The translations under genes were made by a program, and so were the position numbers. The notes under the pieces were generated by a model that worked only from the letters and a program-made list of their open reading frames with translations, was not told the origin of the DNA and did not search any database. 64,000 bases of DNA, from the NCBI GenBank assembly GCA_966252055.1, contig CBINNO010000001.1:1-64000 (forward strand), in the 5' to 3' direction. The DNA comes from Pararheinheimera sp966252055. Lineage in GTDB: Bacteria; Pseudomonadota; Gammaproteobacteria; Enterobacterales; Alteromonadaceae. Shown in pieces: positions 9,123 through 17,304 of this stretch. Position 1 is the first letter of the stretch, and every line of letters begins with the position of its first letter.

Positions 9123-10439
9123 TCAGCGGATCTGCAGAACGGTCTGCTGCAGCGAGCTGTTCACCTCAAGCGCCCGCGAGTTCGCCTGGAAGTTGCGCTG
9201 CGCGGCAATCAGGTCCACCAACTCGTTGGTGAGGTTGACGTTGGAGTTTTCCAGCGCAGACGAGTTGATTGAACCAAAAGTACCGGTGTTCCCCTCGCCT
9301 GGCAATGCTTCGCCGGAGCGCAGGCTCTGCTTCCAGCTGGTGTTACCGGTCTGAGTCAAACCTTGTGGGTTGGCAAATTTTACCAGCGTGACCTGAGATA
9401 AAAACGTTTGGTCACCGTTGCTGTAACTCGCCATCACCCGGCCTGAAGCATCGATATCAATGCTGGTCAACCGGCCTACTGTCGTACCGTCCTGATCTAA
9501 GGTTCCCACTTCAAACTTACTGGCGTATTGGGTTGGGAACGTAGTCTCCGACTCGTTGCTGAAATTCACCGTCAGGTTGCTGGTGAACTGTGCACCATTG
9601 GTGAGATATGGCGCAGCATTCAAGGTCGCGGCCGGAATAACCAAATCTGGCATTGAAGCGTTGGTGGGCAGCGTCGGATTGCCGTTGGCGTCAAAGTCCA
9701 GTGTGATAGGTCCAAACGTCTGACCTGCCGCTGTGTTGTCATCAAACACAGCAAAGGCTTCCCAGTCATTGTCAGTCGCGGTGGCGGTCCGGCGGAAATA
9801 CATGCTCAGCACGTGGGGTTCACCCAAACTGTCATACACAGTCGTCGAAGTTGTAGCGCCATTGTTATAGGTGGCTTTGTCCAACGGATTAAACGCTGGC
9901 CAGCCGCCTGCCGGTGCCTGCTGGGTGGCGTTAAGATTCATCGCTACATAAACATTACTGGTAGAACGCGGCGCCCCGGCTGTATTTGGGATTTGAATAG
10001 GTTTTGTGGTACTCAGACTGATTGAGCTGGCCGCACCTGTGGATGGGTCAACCGGATAGCCTTGTAAGAAGTTGCCGTTATTGTCGACAATAAAATTGTC
10101 GCTGTTCAGTTTAAAAGCACCAGAGCGGGTAAAAGTCATGTCACGAGCCGCCAAATCAGGTGTCATCGCGAAAAAGCCATCACCGGTAATCGCCAGATCC
10201 AATGAGTTATTGGTAAATTTCAGCGCCCCCTGACTGAACTGTTGCGCCACTTGCGATGTGGTCACACCATCACCCACTTTGGTACGGCCTGGCGAAAAAA
10301 TGGACCCGGCATACACGTCAGCAAACTCTGCCCGCGATTCTTTAAAACCCGTCGTATTGACGTTGGCAATGTTGTTTGCCGTGGTATCCAGATCCTTTTG
10401 CGCTGCAGCCAGACCACTTAATGCAATATTAAAACTCAT
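9123..10439 (-). CDS. flgE: Flagellar hook protein FlgE
   Basis: Structural subunit of the hook. 438 residues. MSFNIALSGLAAAQKDLDTTANNIANVNTTGFKESRAEFADVY gives the N-terminal D0/D1 region with intact axial motif near residues 20-35; the C-terminal D0 helix is NVNLTNELVDLIAAQRNFQA. The middle is the variable D2 region. ATG 10439 follows GAGGTGAATC. Last gene of the flgB-E unit, followed by a terminator. Confidence 0.97.
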   Translation of the reverse strand: MSFNIALSGLAAAQKDLDTTANNIANVNTTGFKESRAEFADVYAGSIFSPGRTKVGDGVTTSQVAQQFSQGALKFTNNSLDLAITGDGFFAMTPDLAARDMTFTRSGAFKLNSDNFIVDNNGNFLQGYPVDPSTGAASSISLSTTKPIQIPNTAGAPRSTSNVYVAMNLNATQQAPAGGWPAFNPLDKATYNNGATTSTTVYDSLGEPHVLSMYFRRTATATDNDWEAFAVFDDNTAAGQTFGPITLDFDANGNPTLPTNASMPDLVIPAATLNAAPYLTNGAQFTSNLTVNFSNESETTFPTQYASKFEVGTLDQDGTTVGRLTSIDIDASGRVMASYSNGDQTFLSQVTLVKFANPQGLTQTGNTSWKQSLRSGEALPGEGNTGTFGSINSSALENSNVNLTNELVDLIAAQRNFQANSRALEVNSSLQQTVLQIR

Positions 10440-10460
10440 GATTCACCTCACGAGCCGGGA

Positions 10461-11150
10461 TTAACCGGCAACGATTTCCAGAATATCTGACATTTTCTTG
10501 GCACCCAGGCCAAGCAGATTTAATTTCATATCAGCGCTTGAGCTGCCGAGCGTCACACTACTAATCGGGACATAGCTGGATGTCACCAGAGATTCATTTT
10601 TACCACTGACCGAGCCGTCTACCTTCACCTGATAGATGCCAGCTTTAACCTTTTCACCATTGTTGTCTGTGCCATCCCACATCAGCTCAAACTTGCCTTC
10701 TGGCGGATTTTCCACTGATTTGCTCATGACCAGCGCGCCGGATGAATCGTAAATAGACACCTTAAAAGTGGTTGTTTTCGCCGGGACATCCACTGCGCCA
10801 TAACTGGTATTTGTCCCGTCAAACACCATTTTGTCTGATTGCACCCGAACCGTCCGCCCAACCAGGCTTGATGCCTGCAGCGCCTGATTCGAGTTCATGC
10901 TCGAAGCAAAGTCTTTGAAATTGGTATTGAGCTGGCTAATGCCGTCGGCCATGGTGAAACTGGTCATTTGCGCAATCATCTGATCGTTTTCGACCGGTTT
11001 TGTCGGGTCCTGAAATGCCAGTTGCTGGGTCAGCAAGGCGAAAAAATCGGACTGCGTCAATGCACCGCTGTCGTTCTTTTTCGTGCCGTCTGTATTGTTC
11101 TTCAGGCTGTCGAGGTAACTGGTATCTGACGTATTGGAAACTGTGGTCAT
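10461..11150 (-). CDS. flgD: Flagellar hook-capping protein FlgD
   Basis: Scaffold cap needed for hook polymerisation. 229 residues. The N-terminal part has ALTQSDFFALLTQQLAFQDPTKPVENDQMIAQMTSFTMADGISQLN, the diagnostic FlgD N domain; the C-terminal half holds the FlgD Ig-like and Tudor-like domains (WDGTDNNGEKVKAGIYQVKV). ATG 11150 with AAGGAG upstream. Between flgC (10-bp gap) and flgE (21 bp). Confidence 0.96.
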   Translation of the reverse strand: MTTVSNTSDTSYLDSLKNNTDGTKKNDSGALTQSDFFALLTQQLAFQDPTKPVENDQMIAQMTSFTMADGISQLNTNFKDFASSMNSNQALQASSLVGRTVRVQSDKMVFDGTNTSYGAVDVPAKTTTFKVSIYDSSGALVMSKSVENPPEGKFELMWDGTDNNGEKVKAGIYQVKVDGSVSGKNESLVTSSYVPISSVTLGSSSADMKLNLLGLGAKKMSDILEIVAG

Positions 11151-11160
11151 CCGTTACTCC

Positions 11161-11505
11161 TTAGCGCTGACCCAAAGTCAGGGTTCTGCTCAACATCTGC
11201 TTGGCGGCATCGGCAACCTGTACGTTGGCGTCATAAGACCGTGATGCGGAAATCATATTGGCCATTTCTTCCATCACATTGACGTTAGGTTTGTAGATAA
11301 AACCATTTTCATCCGCCATCGGATGTGACGGGTTGTACTCCTTATTGAGCGGCGCATCGCTTTCCACTACCCCCATCACCTTGACACCCGCGCCCTGCTC
11401 GGACAGCGCGTTATCAAACTCGGCGGCAAATACCGGATGACGTCCGCGATAAGTTTGGTCCAGACTACTGCTGACGGCAATATCAAAAACCCGGTATAAG
11501 CTCAT
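11161..11505 (-). CDS. flgC: Flagellar proximal rod protein FlgC with an N-terminal in-frame deletion
   Basis: Proximal rod subunit, but only 114 residues where FlgC is normally about 135-140. The start MSLYRVFDIA is normal, then the sequence jumps to VSSSLDQTYRGRHPVFAAEF. In relatives the segment between these pieces (about 23 residues, of the type GSAMSAQSxRLNTTASNxANADS) holds the ASNxANADS axial motif that forms the D0 helix; here it is absent while the reading frame is kept. The rest, GVKVMGVVESDAPLNKEYNPSHPMADENG and MISASRSYDANVQVADAAK, is intact. The start overlaps the flgB stop by one base. A rod protein without this helix is expected not to assemble, so this is either a real loss-of-function allele, a local assembly collapse, or a compensated change. 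Confidence 0.9.
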   Translation of the reverse strand: MSLYRVFDIAVSSSLDQTYRGRHPVFAAEFDNALSEQGAGVKVMGVVESDAPLNKEYNPSHPMADENGFIYKPNVNVMEEMANMISASRSYDANVQVADAAKQMLSRTLTLGQR

Positions 11506-11903
11506 CAGGATTGCCCTCCTAAAGCCTTTTTCAATCCGCTGATTTTACTGTTCAGAAAATGCAGCGAGGTCTGGTATTCCATTGCATTCTGGCTGAATGC
11601 GTTGCGCTCACGATGGATGTCGACACTGTTACCGTCGCCGGTGTCTGTTTGCTCGACGGTCCGGTATTGCACTTCCTGCCGGGTCGTCGGAGAAATATCA
11701 AAATGATGCACATCGGTTTGTTGCAAACTGCCGTTCTGACGGTCCAGTGCATTGGCGAGCGCAGTGCGAAAATCGAGGTCACGTGCTTTAAAACCGGGGG
11801 TGTCCGCGTTGGCAATGTTGTTGGCGAGCAATTCGGTGCGCCGCTCGCGCAGCAACATTCCATGCTCATGTAAGCCAAAGGCTTTATTAAAACTAATTGC
11901 CAT
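11505..11903 (-). CDS. flgB: Flagellar proximal rod protein FlgB
   Basis: Proximal rod subunit. 132 residues from ATG 11903, preceded by GGAG; the longer open frame upstream adds 13 residues without a ribosome site and overlaps the promoter. It has the intact axial motif LLANNIANADTPGFKARDLDF and the C-terminal SLHFLNSKISGLKKAL. First gene of flgB-C-D-E, with a sigma-54 promoter 35 bp upstream. It gives a useful contrast with flgC, which has lost the same motif. Confidence 0.95.
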   Translation of the reverse strand: MAISFNKAFGLHEHGMLLRERRTELLANNIANADTPGFKARDLDFRTALANALDRQNGSLQQTDVHHFDISPTTRQEVQYRTVEQTDTGDGNSVDIHRERNAFSQNAMEYQTSLHFLNSKISGLKKALGGQS

Positions 11904-11937
11904 ACCTGAATCTCCGGAAGAACATCTGAGATTCTTT

Positions 11938-11953
11938 AGCAAAACTCAGGCCA
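11938..11953 (-). promoter_or_regulatory. Sigma-54 promoter of flgB-C-D-E
   Basis: Minus-strand TGGCCTGAGTTTTGCT keeps the TGGC -24 and TTGCT -12 elements with exact GG-N10-GC spacing, 35 bp before the flgB ATG and downstream of the cheR stop. Confidence 0.8.
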
Positions 11954-12021
11954 TAATTTATGCCTGAAAAGTGACGTCGACAGGAAATAACGAGGGAAGT
12001 GGTTTAAGTCAGTACTGAGCT

Positions 12022-12852
12022 TCAGTTTTTGCGACGGTAGATAATGCCGGGGTTGCAACGGATCATCTCAAAATCACTGTTTGTACTGGACAACGACTCT
12101 GAAGCACCCAGCAACAAATAGCCGCGGGGATTGAGCGCCTGGGCAAACTGCCGGATGATTTTTGCCTTCACTTCCGGTGAAAAGTAAATCAGCACATTGC
12201 GGCAAAAAATAATGTCGAATTTTCCAAGCAGGGTGTAACTGTCGAGTAAGTTCAGATGGCGAAAACTCACGTTACGACGCGCAACTTCTTTGACACGCAT
12301 CATGCCGTTGCCGCTGTCTTCAAAGAATTTCTGCCGTCGTTCAGGCGATAAACCTCTGGATAAGGCAAGACCGTCGTACTCAGCCCGCTGGCAGTGCTCG
12401 AGCATCGTATTCGAGATATCAGTGCCCAAAATCTGGATACCGAGACTAAAAGCTGCCGGCCGGCTTTGCTGGTATTCAAGCCCGGTCATCGCAATTGAAT
12501 AGGGTTCCTGGCCACTGGAGCTGGCCGCCGACCAGATTTTGACATTCCGATGATCCTTTTCAAGATCAGGGAAAATTTGTTTCTTCAATAATTCATATGG
12601 ATAGGTGTCGCGAAACCACAAAGTTTCATTGGTGGTCATCGCATCAATAACGGCCGAGCGCAACTGACGTTCAAACGGACTTAATGTCTTATTGACCAGC
12701 TCTGACAAGCTGTCCAGATTAAAACGCAGCATAAGCGGCGCAAGCCGGCTTTTCACCAGATACTGTTTGTTGTCACCCAGCACGATACCGCACTGCTGTT
12801 CCAGAAAATCGCGGAAAGTTCGGTACTCGCTGTCTTGCAGCTCTTTATTCAC
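12022..12852 (-). CDS. cheR: Chemotaxis protein methyltransferase CheR
   Basis: Uses S-adenosylmethionine to methylate glutamates of chemoreceptors in the cytoplasm. 276 residues. The N-terminal helical domain (about 1-75) is followed by MTTNETLWFRDTYPYE, the SAM-binding WSAASSSGQEPYSIAM, LGTDIS and DIIFCRNVLIYF, all CheR motifs. The start is a GTG at 12852 with GGAAG nine bases upstream. It follows cheV by 19 bp. cheV-cheR before flgB is the usual order in polarly flagellated Vibrio and Alteromonadales. Confidence 0.96.
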   Translation of the reverse strand: MNKELQDSEYRTFRDFLEQQCGIVLGDNKQYLVKSRLAPLMLRFNLDSLSELVNKTLSPFERQLRSAVIDAMTTNETLWFRDTYPYELLKKQIFPDLEKDHRNVKIWSAASSSGQEPYSIAMTGLEYQQSRPAAFSLGIQILGTDISNTMLEHCQRAEYDGLALSRGLSPERRQKFFEDSGNGMMRVKEVARRNVSFRHLNLLDSYTLLGKFDIIFCRNVLIYFSPEVKAKIIRQFAQALNPRGYLLLGASESLSSTNSDFEMIRCNPGIIYRRKN

Positions 12853-12871
12853 GCCAATACTTCCACTTTAT

Positions 12872-13801
12872 TCAGTCAGTGTGCAGCCATTTACGCACGG
12901 ATTCAGCCAGTTCATCTGGATTAAACTTGGCGATAAAATCATCTGCCCCAACCTTCTGTACCATTTGCTGGTTGAACACTCCGCTTAACGATGTGTGCAG
13001 AATGACATGCAGAGGTTTAAGTTTGGGGTCTAATCTTACTTCAGCCGTTAAAGTGTATCCGTCCATGTCGGGCATTTCGATATCTGAAATCAGCAAGCCG
13101 ATTTTTTCAGTGACCGAATTCTGACATTGAGCGGCAATTTCCTGCAGGTAGGTCAGCGCTTCGCGGCCATTTTTAACCAGATGCATCGCAATACCAAGCC
13201 CTTCCAACGCCCTTTTTACCTGATTACGGGCAACGGCAGAGTCATCCGCTATCAGGATGATTCTGTCACCAAGGTCTTGCTGAATCGTCTCTTTTTCAAA
13301 AGTCTTGCTGACTTCTGTCGGCGACGGTGAAATTTCCTCAAGAATTTTTTCTACATCGATGATTTCAACCAGTTCTTTATCGATTTCAGTCACTGCAGTC
13401 AGATAACTTTGTTTGCCTGAGGTCCCTTTCGGCGGCGGTAAAATAGATCCCCAATTAATATTGATAATCCGTTCCACCGACTGTACCAAAAAGCCTTGGA
13501 CTGATCTGTTGTACTCAGCAATGATGATAAAAGAGTCTTTAACGTTTTCGATTGGCCGCCCGCCAGTTGCCAGACTCAAATCAATCACTGAAATTGTTTG
13601 ACCGCGAATGTGTGCGATGCCTTTGACGAATTTGTTTCGTTTTGGAATGGCTGTCAGTGGCGGACATTGCAGGACTTCGCGGACTTTAAAAACATTAATG
13701 CCAAATCTTTGACGCCCATGCAGGCGGAACAATAATAATTCCAGTCGGTTCTGGCCGACCAGTTGGGTACGTTGATTGACTGAATCAAGAATTCCGGCCA
13801 T
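12872..13801 (-). CDS. cheV: Chemotaxis coupling protein CheV
   Basis: CheW-receiver fusion linking receptors to CheA. 309 residues from ATG 13801 (MAGILDSVNQRTQLVGQNRL, the conserved CheV start); the in-frame codon at 13822 adds seven residues without support. A CheW-like domain (about 15-160, with GINVFKVREVL and GIAHIRGQTISVIDL) is followed by a REC domain (about 180-305) with acidic pair IADDSA and phospho-acceptor in LLISDIEMPDMDGY. Adjacent to cheR and divergent from flgA. Confidence 0.96.
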   Translation of the reverse strand: MAGILDSVNQRTQLVGQNRLELLLFRLHGRQRFGINVFKVREVLQCPPLTAIPKRNKFVKGIAHIRGQTISVIDLSLATGGRPIENVKDSFIIIAEYNRSVQGFLVQSVERIININWGSILPPPKGTSGKQSYLTAVTEIDKELVEIIDVEKILEEISPSPTEVSKTFEKETIQQDLGDRIILIADDSAVARNQVKRALEGLGIAMHLVKNGREALTYLQEIAAQCQNSVTEKIGLLISDIEMPDMDGYTLTAEVRLDPKLKPLHVILHTSLSGVFNQQMVQKVGADDFIAKFNPDELAESVRKWLHTD

Positions 13802-13823
13802 TAATGACTCCACACTTAGCATC

Positions 13824-13839
13824 AGGATCGATTCTTGCA
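13824..13839 (+). promoter_or_regulatory. Possible sigma-54 promoter of flgA
   Basis: AGGATCGATTCTTGCA has a perfect TTGCA -12 box and GG-N10-GC spacing, but the -24 box lacks the C of TGGC. It is 101 bp before the flgA ATG, farther than in the other flagellar genes here. Weak candidate. Confidence 0.3.
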
Positions 13840-13939
13840 GAACGTGGATACACGAGTCGTGCGGTTCTGCAGTAAAGCACTGAAATTACGAAGAACTGTA
13901 TGTTATTACCCTTTGCCGATAAAGCATAGCCGAAACCAT

Positions 13940-14629
13940 ATGAAAATGTACGACAATTTTAAATCCGGCACTGTGCTGCTTCTGCTTCTGGCAGGCAGCC
14001 CGTTGCTGCATGCGCAGCCCCACAGCCCAGCTGATTTAACTGCCGCTGCACAGCAATGGTTACAGCAGCAGGCCGGCGCAGATAAGAGCAAAGTCCAGGT
14101 TCATCCACTGGACCCGCGCAGTGCAAGCCGCAGTTGTGAGACGCCGCTGCAGTTCAGTCTGGTGAACCCGAAAATACAAAGTCAGAACAGCATCAAAGTG
14201 CTGTGTGACGGTATTGGTGGCTGGCAGCTCTACCTGAGTGCGAAAGTCAGCCAAATGACGGATGTGCTCGTCTCCACAAAACATCTTGCTCCTGGCACAT
14301 TGCTTGGCGCCGATATGGTGCAAATTGAAAGTCGCGACCAATTGTTTATTCGCGGCGCGACGCTTACCGATGCCAGTATCGTCGATGGCGCCAGAATCAA
14401 ACGTAATCTCAGCCAGGGTCAAATCCTGACGCTTAGGGATCTTTGCCTTGTCTGTAAAGGAGATCAGGTTACAATAGAAGGGATCTCTGGTAGTCTGGTG
14501 GTCGCAACCAGCGGCAAAGCCTTATCAGACGGCAGTCTGGGCGACAATATTGAAGTACAGAACAGCAGTTCAGGACGCAAGATTCAGGCAAGTGTCACTG
14601 CGGTGAAAAAAGTCGCCATTAATCTGTAA
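13940..14629 (+). CDS. flgA: Flagellar P-ring assembly chaperone FlgA
   Basis: Periplasmic chaperone needed for P-ring (FlgI) polymerisation. 229 residues from ATG 13940, chosen because it gives a clean signal peptide (MKMYDNFKSGTVLLLLLAGSPLLHAQ); the open frame continues upstream without a ribosome site. The C-terminal half is the SAF/ChapFlgA domain: VLVSTKHLAPGTLLGADMVQIESRD, NLSQGQILTLRDL and GKALSDGSLGDNIEVQNSSSGRKI. Divergent from cheV and followed after 76 bp by flgM, with a sigma-28 promoter between. Confidence 0.93.
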   Translation: MKMYDNFKSGTVLLLLLAGSPLLHAQPHSPADLTAAAQQWLQQQAGADKSKVQVHPLDPRSASRSCETPLQFSLVNPKIQSQNSIKVLCDGIGGWQLYLSAKVSQMTDVLVSTKHLAPGTLLGADMVQIESRDQLFIRGATLTDASIVDGARIKRNLSQGQILTLRDLCLVCKGDQVTIEGISGSLVVATSGKALSDGSLGDNIEVQNSSSGRKIQASVTAVKKVAINL

Positions 14630-14636
14630 ATATTCC

Positions 14637-14663
14637 TAAAGTTTCAGCGATGGCTGCCGTTAA
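14637..14663 (+). promoter_or_regulatory. Sigma-28 promoter of flgM-flgN
   Basis: TAAAGTTT, 11 bases, GCCGTTAA: a perfect -35 box and 7 of 8 in the -10 box. It lies eight bases after the flgA stop and about 43 bp before the flgM ATG. Sigma-28 control of its own anti-sigma factor is the known feedback in this system. Confidence 0.88.
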
Positions 14664-14705
14664 AATGGTCAAGGAAAGGACCGGTTGGTCAGTGGGGGTA
14701 ATAAA

Positions 14706-15032
14706 ATGTCTATCAATGTGAATCAAGGCGTGCAATCTGCCGCAACGGTCAAAACTGATAAAGTTGACCAAAACATTCAAAAACAACAAGTTGCGCAGCA
14801 ACAAACAACTGCACTGACTCAGCCTGCACAACGTCAGGACTCAGTGTCGCTGACGCCACAGGCTCAGCAATTCAGCAAGGCGCAAGAAAAGGCCAGTAAC
14901 AGCAGCGGCATTGACCAGAAAAAAGTCGACGACATCAAACAAGCCATTTCTGAAGGCAAGTACAAAGTGAATGTCGAGCAACTGGCGCGCCGTATTGTGC
15001 AATTTGAAGGCGAGTTATTCGGTAAAAAATGA
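14706..15032 (+). CDS. flgM: Anti-sigma-28 factor FlgM
   Basis: Binds FliA (sigma-28) and holds late gene expression until FlgM is exported through the finished hook. 108 residues from ATG 14706, preceded by GTGGGGGTAATAAA. The N-terminal half is disordered and Gln/Lys/Thr-rich; the C-terminal sigma-binding part has DSVSLTPQAQQFSKAQE, DQKKVDDIKQAISEGKYKVN and LARRIVQFE. Overlaps flgN by 3 bases (AATGA) and is probably co-translated with it. Confidence 0.95.
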   Translation: MSINVNQGVQSAATVKTDKVDQNIQKQQVAQQQTTALTQPAQRQDSVSLTPQAQQFSKAQEKASNSSGIDQKKVDDIKQAISEGKYKVNVEQLARRIVQFEGELFGKK

Positions 15033-15460
15033 ACAGTCAACCCCCTGTCCTTTCCTTATTGATACAACAGCAAGAGCACTTAAATGTGCTCTTGCTGCTT
15101 TTAAAAGATGAACTGAACGCTATCAGCAACCGTGATGTGACGGCGCTGGAGCAAAATTCAGAGGCAAAACTTAAATGCCTTGAGCAGGTGCAACAAACTG
15201 ATCAGGCCGTTGCCAGCCATCCGGACCTGCCACAGTTGAAAACGGTGCCTGAGTTAGTCACGCTGGTTCAGCAAGTCGACGCCACCTTACAACAATGTAA
15301 AGAACAAAATGAAGTCAATCGCCTGACGCTGGAACAGAGCCAACTGGTGATTGAAAGGTTTAAACACGAATTGCTGCAGCAAAGAGGTAAGGCAGGTCTG
15401 ACCTATAACAGCCGTGGCAAACCTGCACTCGATTCAGTGGGTAAAGGCATTAAAGCCTGA
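15029..15460 (+). CDS. flgN: Flagellar export chaperone FlgN
   Basis: Cytoplasmic chaperone for the hook-associated proteins FlgK and FlgL. 143 residues, mostly helical: SLLIQQQEHLNVLLLLLKDELNAI at the N-terminus is the FlgN-type helix, and the C-terminus ends ERFKHELLQQRGKAGLTYNSRGKP, typical of the family. Its ATG overlaps the flgM stop. The family is weakly conserved, so the call rests on both sequence and position. Confidence 0.9.
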   Translation: MNSQPPVLSLLIQQQEHLNVLLLLLKDELNAISNRDVTALEQNSEAKLKCLEQVQQTDQAVASHPDLPQLKTVPELVTLVQQVDATLQQCKEQNEVNRLTLEQSQLVIERFKHELLQQRGKAGLTYNSRGKPALDSVGKGIKA

Positions 15461-15469
15461 ATTCATCTG

Positions 15470-15922
15470 CTAATAATATTTGACCGACTGAATGCGCCGC
15501 ACCGGCTGCGCATTCTGATAAATATCATAGACTTGCTTAAAATCCAGCTCCATTTCTGTCGCATAGAAGTCACCAACCGGATAAGTTTTGACGACGCGGG
15601 CGCCTTTAATAATGCCTTGCACAGATGCTTTCAGCTTGTCGTTACCAAGCAGCGCTTGCTGCATCGTGACTCTTGCTTCCACTTTCTGACCATAGACTTG
15701 CTCGGCAAGCTCCCGGTACGCTTCCAGTTTAGAGGCTTTCATGGCCATCAGTAAACGTTGTTCAGCTGTGTCTGCCTTCTGCTCTGCTAAAGGTGCGTAA
15801 CCGACCGCTTTTAACAACGGAAATGATGCTGGCGGTACGGTTTCCCACTGGATTTCTTTATCGAAAAACATACTGCAACCAGACAGGCAGCAAATACTCA
15901 GTAAAAAAAATACGGCGCGCAT
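15470..15922 (-). CDS. flgP: LPP20-family outer-membrane lipoprotein FlgP
   Basis: 150-residue lipoprotein. MRAVFFLLSICCLSGC-S is a signal peptide with lipobox and lipidated Cys near residue 16. The body has LMAMKASKLEAYRELAEQVYGQKV, the LPP20 signature (Ala-rich helix with YRELAEQVYG) found in Vibrio FlgP, which forms a basal disk or outer ring around the L ring. ATG 15922 follows GAGGA. It is divergent from flgT, and both have sigma-54 promoters in the shared intergenic region. In Vibrio flgP follows flgO directly; here flgT and a tRNA gene separate it from the flgO-like genes. Confidence 0.88.
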   Translation of the reverse strand: MRAVFFLLSICCLSGCSMFFDKEIQWETVPPASFPLLKAVGYAPLAEQKADTAEQRLLMAMKASKLEAYRELAEQVYGQKVEARVTMQQALLGNDKLKASVQGIIKGARVVKTYPVGDFYATEMELDFKQVYDIYQNAQPVRRIQSVKYY

Positions 15923-15965
15923 TCTGTGGTCCTCACCTTTTGGCGTGATTATCTGACTGGTTACT

Positions 15966-15981
15966 AGCAGAAATCACGCCA
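15966..15981 (-). promoter_or_regulatory. Sigma-54 promoter of flgP
   Basis: Minus-strand TGGCGTGATTTCTGCT: TGGC -24, CTGCT -12, exact GG-N10-GC spacing, 44 bp before the flgP ATG. Its -24 part forms one arm of a 10-bp inverted repeat with 15941-15950. Confidence 0.68.
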
Positions 15982-16006
15982 CAATAGCTGCCAACAAATA
16001 GCTATC

Positions 16007-16022
16007 AGGCATATTCTTTGCT
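16007..16022 (+). promoter_or_regulatory. Sigma-54 promoter of flgT
   Basis: AGGCATATTCTTTGCT: GGCA -24 and TTTGCT -12 with exact GG-N10-GC spacing, 35 bp before the flgT ATG. Same distance to the start codon as the flgB and flgF promoters. Confidence 0.72.
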
Positions 16023-16057
16023 TACTTAGCCTGATCTCATTTTTCGGAGTCCGCACC

Positions 16058-17263
16058 ATGTATTCGTTGAGTCGGTTGAGCCTGTGCACTTTGTTGGTGT
16101 TTTATAGCCATACTGCGGCGGCACAATGGTATGAAGCAACCGGACGAGCGCTGATCCGTCAGGGTGATGCGGCCAGTGCCCGCGCTCAGGCAACTGAAGA
16201 TGCGGTGAAACGGGCCTTGCTGTTTGCCGGCGCCAGTGTCCGCAGCGTCCAGCAAGTCACCGACGGTTTATTGACACGGGAAAGTTTGCAAGTTGTCAGC
16301 AGCGGTGAAGTCCAAAACGTTCAGCTGGTATCCGAAGTCACCCGAGATGGCTACTTTGAAGTGACGATCCGGGCCGATATTGAACCTTTAGAATCCGCCT
16401 GCCCCACCCTGGCTTACCGCAAGAAGCTGTTAATAACCCCATTTAAGTTAAGTCAGCCGGAGCAAGCGGTGACAGGTCAGCTGTTTGATATCGGCAAAGT
16501 CAGCGGCAAAGTTTTCAGCAGTAAACTGGAAGAAATTGGTCACAGCAGCTGGCCAGCGCCCTACGACAACCCGGTAAACTTTGAGAGTCTGACCTACCTC
16601 GAACGTCAGAGCCTGCAACAACAGCTGGGCGCGCGTTACCTGCTGACCGCCAGTATCGACGACGTTTCACTGGGTTCCACCACAGGCACCAACTGGACAT
16701 TCTGGACAGACGCCGATCGGGAGCGTTATTACCATTTGCAGGTCAAAGTCTTTGATTTGTCTGAAGAACGCGTTGTCTTCAGCCAAAAATATCAAACAAC
16801 TGCAGTCTGGACCTACCGCAAGACAACCGCAATGGACCCCAACTATCAGCGGTTTTGGGAAAGTCCTTATGGTCAGGCTGCCGAGCGGATCCTCAATGCC
16901 GCCGCGATGGATGTCGAGGAAGCCATCCGGTGCGAGCCACTGCAGGCTGACGTGATTCAGGTGAAAGACAACCAGGTGTTACTCAGTATTGGTAAGTCGC
17001 ATGGCGTGAAAGTTGGCGATACCTTCCGTTTGGTTCACCGGCGGGAAATCCCCGATAGTTTTGGCCGCATTCAACCACTATTGGCAGTCACTGATTTGAC
17101 GGTGAAGGTCACGCAACTGTCCAGCGAAGCGGCCTGGGCACAAAGTATGGATGCTGCCTTGCTGGCGAATATCCAGACCGGAGACCTGGCCACACCAACG
17201 CGTGAACTGCAGGATGAATTTGCCGAAAACACTGACGATGAAGCGGATGACAACAGCAACTGA
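16058..17263 (+). CDS. flgT: Flagellar H-ring protein FlgT
   Basis: Periplasmic protein of the H ring that surrounds the LP ring in Vibrio and related polar flagella. 401 residues. A signal peptide (about 1-22, ending HTAAAQWYE) is followed by an N-terminal domain with TGRALIRQGDAASARAQATEDAVKRALLFAG, a middle domain (LLITPFKLSQPEQAVTGQL, LGARYLLTASIDDVSLGS) and a C-terminal domain (LLSIGKSHGVKVGDTFRLVHR). The tail after 380 is acidic. ATG 16058 has CGGAG upstream, and a sigma-54 promoter precedes it. Confidence 0.92.
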   Translation: MYSLSRLSLCTLLVFYSHTAAAQWYEATGRALIRQGDAASARAQATEDAVKRALLFAGASVRSVQQVTDGLLTRESLQVVSSGEVQNVQLVSEVTRDGYFEVTIRADIEPLESACPTLAYRKKLLITPFKLSQPEQAVTGQLFDIGKVSGKVFSSKLEEIGHSSWPAPYDNPVNFESLTYLERQSLQQQLGARYLLTASIDDVSLGSTTGTNWTFWTDADRERYYHLQVKVFDLSEERVVFSQKYQTTAVWTYRKTTAMDPNYQRFWESPYGQAAERILNAAAMDVEEAIRCEPLQADVIQVKDNQVLLSIGKSHGVKVGDTFRLVHRREIPDSFGRIQPLLAVTDLTVKVTQLSSEAAWAQSMDAALLANIQTGDLATPTRELQDEFAENTDDEADDNSN

Positions 17264-17304
17264 CAGGGTTTCATCGCGGCGTTCGGCCTGATGACCTGTC
17301 TAAG

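Noticed and set aside
13916..13923. Perfect sigma-28 -10 box GCCGATAA before flgA
   Set aside because: The -35 region at 11-base spacing (CTGTATGT) does not match, and the transcript would start only about 10 bases before the ATG, without room for a ribosome site.
13923..13938. GG-N10-GC match on the minus strand that could serve cheV
   Set aside because: Read as TGGTTTCGGCTATGCT: the -24 box lacks GGC and the site overlaps the flgA start region 122 bp from cheV; spacing alone is not enough.
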